Notes under the pieces: generated by a model | Database searches by the model: none | What the model was told of the DNA's origin: nothing | Seen by the model: the letters and a program-made list of their open reading frames with translations, nothing else | Source of the DNA: CAZICM01 sp964537685 | GTDB lineage: Bacteria > Myxococcota_A > Polyangia > Polyangiales > Polyangiaceae | NCBI GenBank assembly: GCA_964537685.1 | Contig: CAZICM010000119.1 | Span: forward strand, 1 to 6,178 | Length of the DNA: 6,178 nucleotides | Reading direction: 5' to 3' | Program-made: the position numbers and the translations under genes | Shown here: piece by piece, positions 5,431 to 6,178 of the stretch | Layout of the letters: each line of letters opens with the position of its first letter | Numbering within the stretch: position 1 is the stretch's first letter

Positions 5431-6178
5431 ATGAAATACACTTTGATTGGGCGTGCAGTTATTCCGATGATTATGGCGAGCATTGCCTTTGCGGCGGTGG
5501 CCGCGTCGTGTGCGCCGGACAGCGATATTCCTGCGGGTTCGGGTTCAGGAACGGCGTCGGGCAATGCAACATCGAGCAGCTCCGGCAATACAAGCAGCGG
5601 CAATACATCGAGCTCGAGCTCGGGCGATGTATTCGGCGACGGCGGCATTGAAACGGATGCAGCGCCCGATCCTGATGCGGCATGCGGGCTGATTACCGAG
5701 GAAGCCGTGGCCGCGCCTCTGAATCTCTATATTGCATTCGATAAATCTCAATCGATGACCACGGGAAATAAATGGGGCTCGGCAAAACAAGGGCTTTCGG
5801 GCTTTTTAAATGATCCAAAATCGGCCGGCATAAGCGTCGCGCTCAATTTCTTCCCGCTTCCCAATGAATCGACCTGCGATCAATTCGCCTACAAAGATCC
5901 TGTGGTTCCCTTTGGCGAGCTCCCGGCGCACGCGGCCGAAGTTGAAATGGCTTTGAACAATCAAAATCCGGATGGTTTCTCGACGCCCATTTATCCCGCG
6001 CTGGGCGGCGCAATCCTAAAAGGCATTGAAGTCGCACAGCAAAATCCAGGTGAAACATCGGCTATTTTATTGATTACCGATGGCCAGCCCGTTGGGCCCG
6101 CGCCGATGTGCGGCAATGTCGATCCTGAAGATCCTCAAGCGATTGCCGATCTCGCCGCGACAGGGCTTAATTTCAAGC
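5431..6178 (+). CDS. VWA-domain lipoprotein, N-terminal part (3' end outside window)
   Basis: An open frame of 249 codons runs off the right edge. ATG 5431 has GAGAGG 8 bases upstream. Residues 1-26 are a lipoprotein signal (MKYTLIGR, then hydrophobic IPMIMASIAFAAVAAS) with the lipidated Cys at 27. Residues about 35-66 are a Gly/Ser/Thr/Asn tether. From about residue 97 a von Willebrand factor A domain begins: LNLYIAFDKSQSM gives the MIDAS DxSxS (D104, S106, S108), T185 in FSTPIYPAL the third position, and D217 in ILLITDGQP the fourth, so metal-dependent ligand binding looks intact. The segment NFFPLPNESTC ... LPAHAAEVEMAL is typical of myxobacterial VWA lipoproteins. It is divergent from the three-gene lipoprotein cluster and probably shares its control region. 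The ligand is unknown; the C terminus, and any further domain, is missing. Confidence 0.9.
   Translation, partial: MKYTLIGRAVIPMIMASIAFAAVAASCAPDSDIPAGSGSGTASGNATSSSSGNTSSGNTSSSSSGDVFGDGGIETDAAPDPDAACGLITEEAVAAPLNLYIAFDKSQSMTTGNKWGSAKQGLSGFLNDPKSAGISVALNFFPLPNESTCDQFAYKDPVVPFGELPAHAAEVEMALNNQNPDGFSTPIYPALGGAILKGIEVAQQNPGETSAILLITDGQPVGPAPMCGNVDPEDPQAIADLAATGLNFK

Overview
The window looks like chromosome of a Myxococcota (delta-proteobacterial, Polyangiales-type) bacterium. The argument is protein style. There are three lipoproteins with Ser/Gly/Thr-rich tethers directly after the lipidated Cys. One carries tandem Cys-rich modules of the form 'C-x-P-G-x-T-x-x-C-Y-x-G ... TPEDxxCDG', leading into a beta-helix and long Gly-rich repeats. 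Another has a von Willebrand A domain of the DKSxSM type. These combinations are common in that group. Base composition is moderate (mid-50s % G+C by eye, with many AAT, ATT, GAT and TTT codons). That is low for the group, so an atypical or uncultured lineage is likely. No mobile element, tRNA, rRNA or CRISPR array is visible.

Layout. (1) 1-558, plus strand: C-terminal part of a cardiolipin synthase / phospholipase D family enzyme, cut by the left edge. (2) 626-1444, plus strand: complete YycJ/WalJ-like metallo-beta-lactamase-fold hydrolase. (3) A 28-base convergent gap, then three minus-strand genes read from right to left with gaps of about 42 and 41 bases, probably one transcription unit. 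They are a 713-residue Cys-module/beta-helix/Gly-rich lipoprotein (5248-3107), a 182-residue secreted or membrane protein starting at TTG (3064-2516), and a 333-residue lipoprotein (2474-1473). (4) A 182-base divergent intergenic region (5249-5430). (5) 5431 to the right edge, plus strand: a VWA-domain lipoprotein, complete at its N terminus but cut at the C terminus.

The left pair are housekeeping enzymes (membrane phospholipid synthesis and a nuclease-like MBL enzyme). The right two-thirds is a cell-envelope cluster: three predicted lipoproteins and one signal-peptide-bearing membrane protein, arranged around a shared divergent promoter region. The simplest reading is a surface display or adhesion module, but nothing in the sequence fixes its ligand or substrate. 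The main points of interest are the beta-helix rungs interrupted by very large Gly-rich loops, a perfect GGC codon run, a perfect 8-bp palindrome abutting the ribosome binding site of the TTG-started gene, and a short upstream ORF overlapping the start of the large lipoprotein. I see no evidence for a defence system or other clearly new system.
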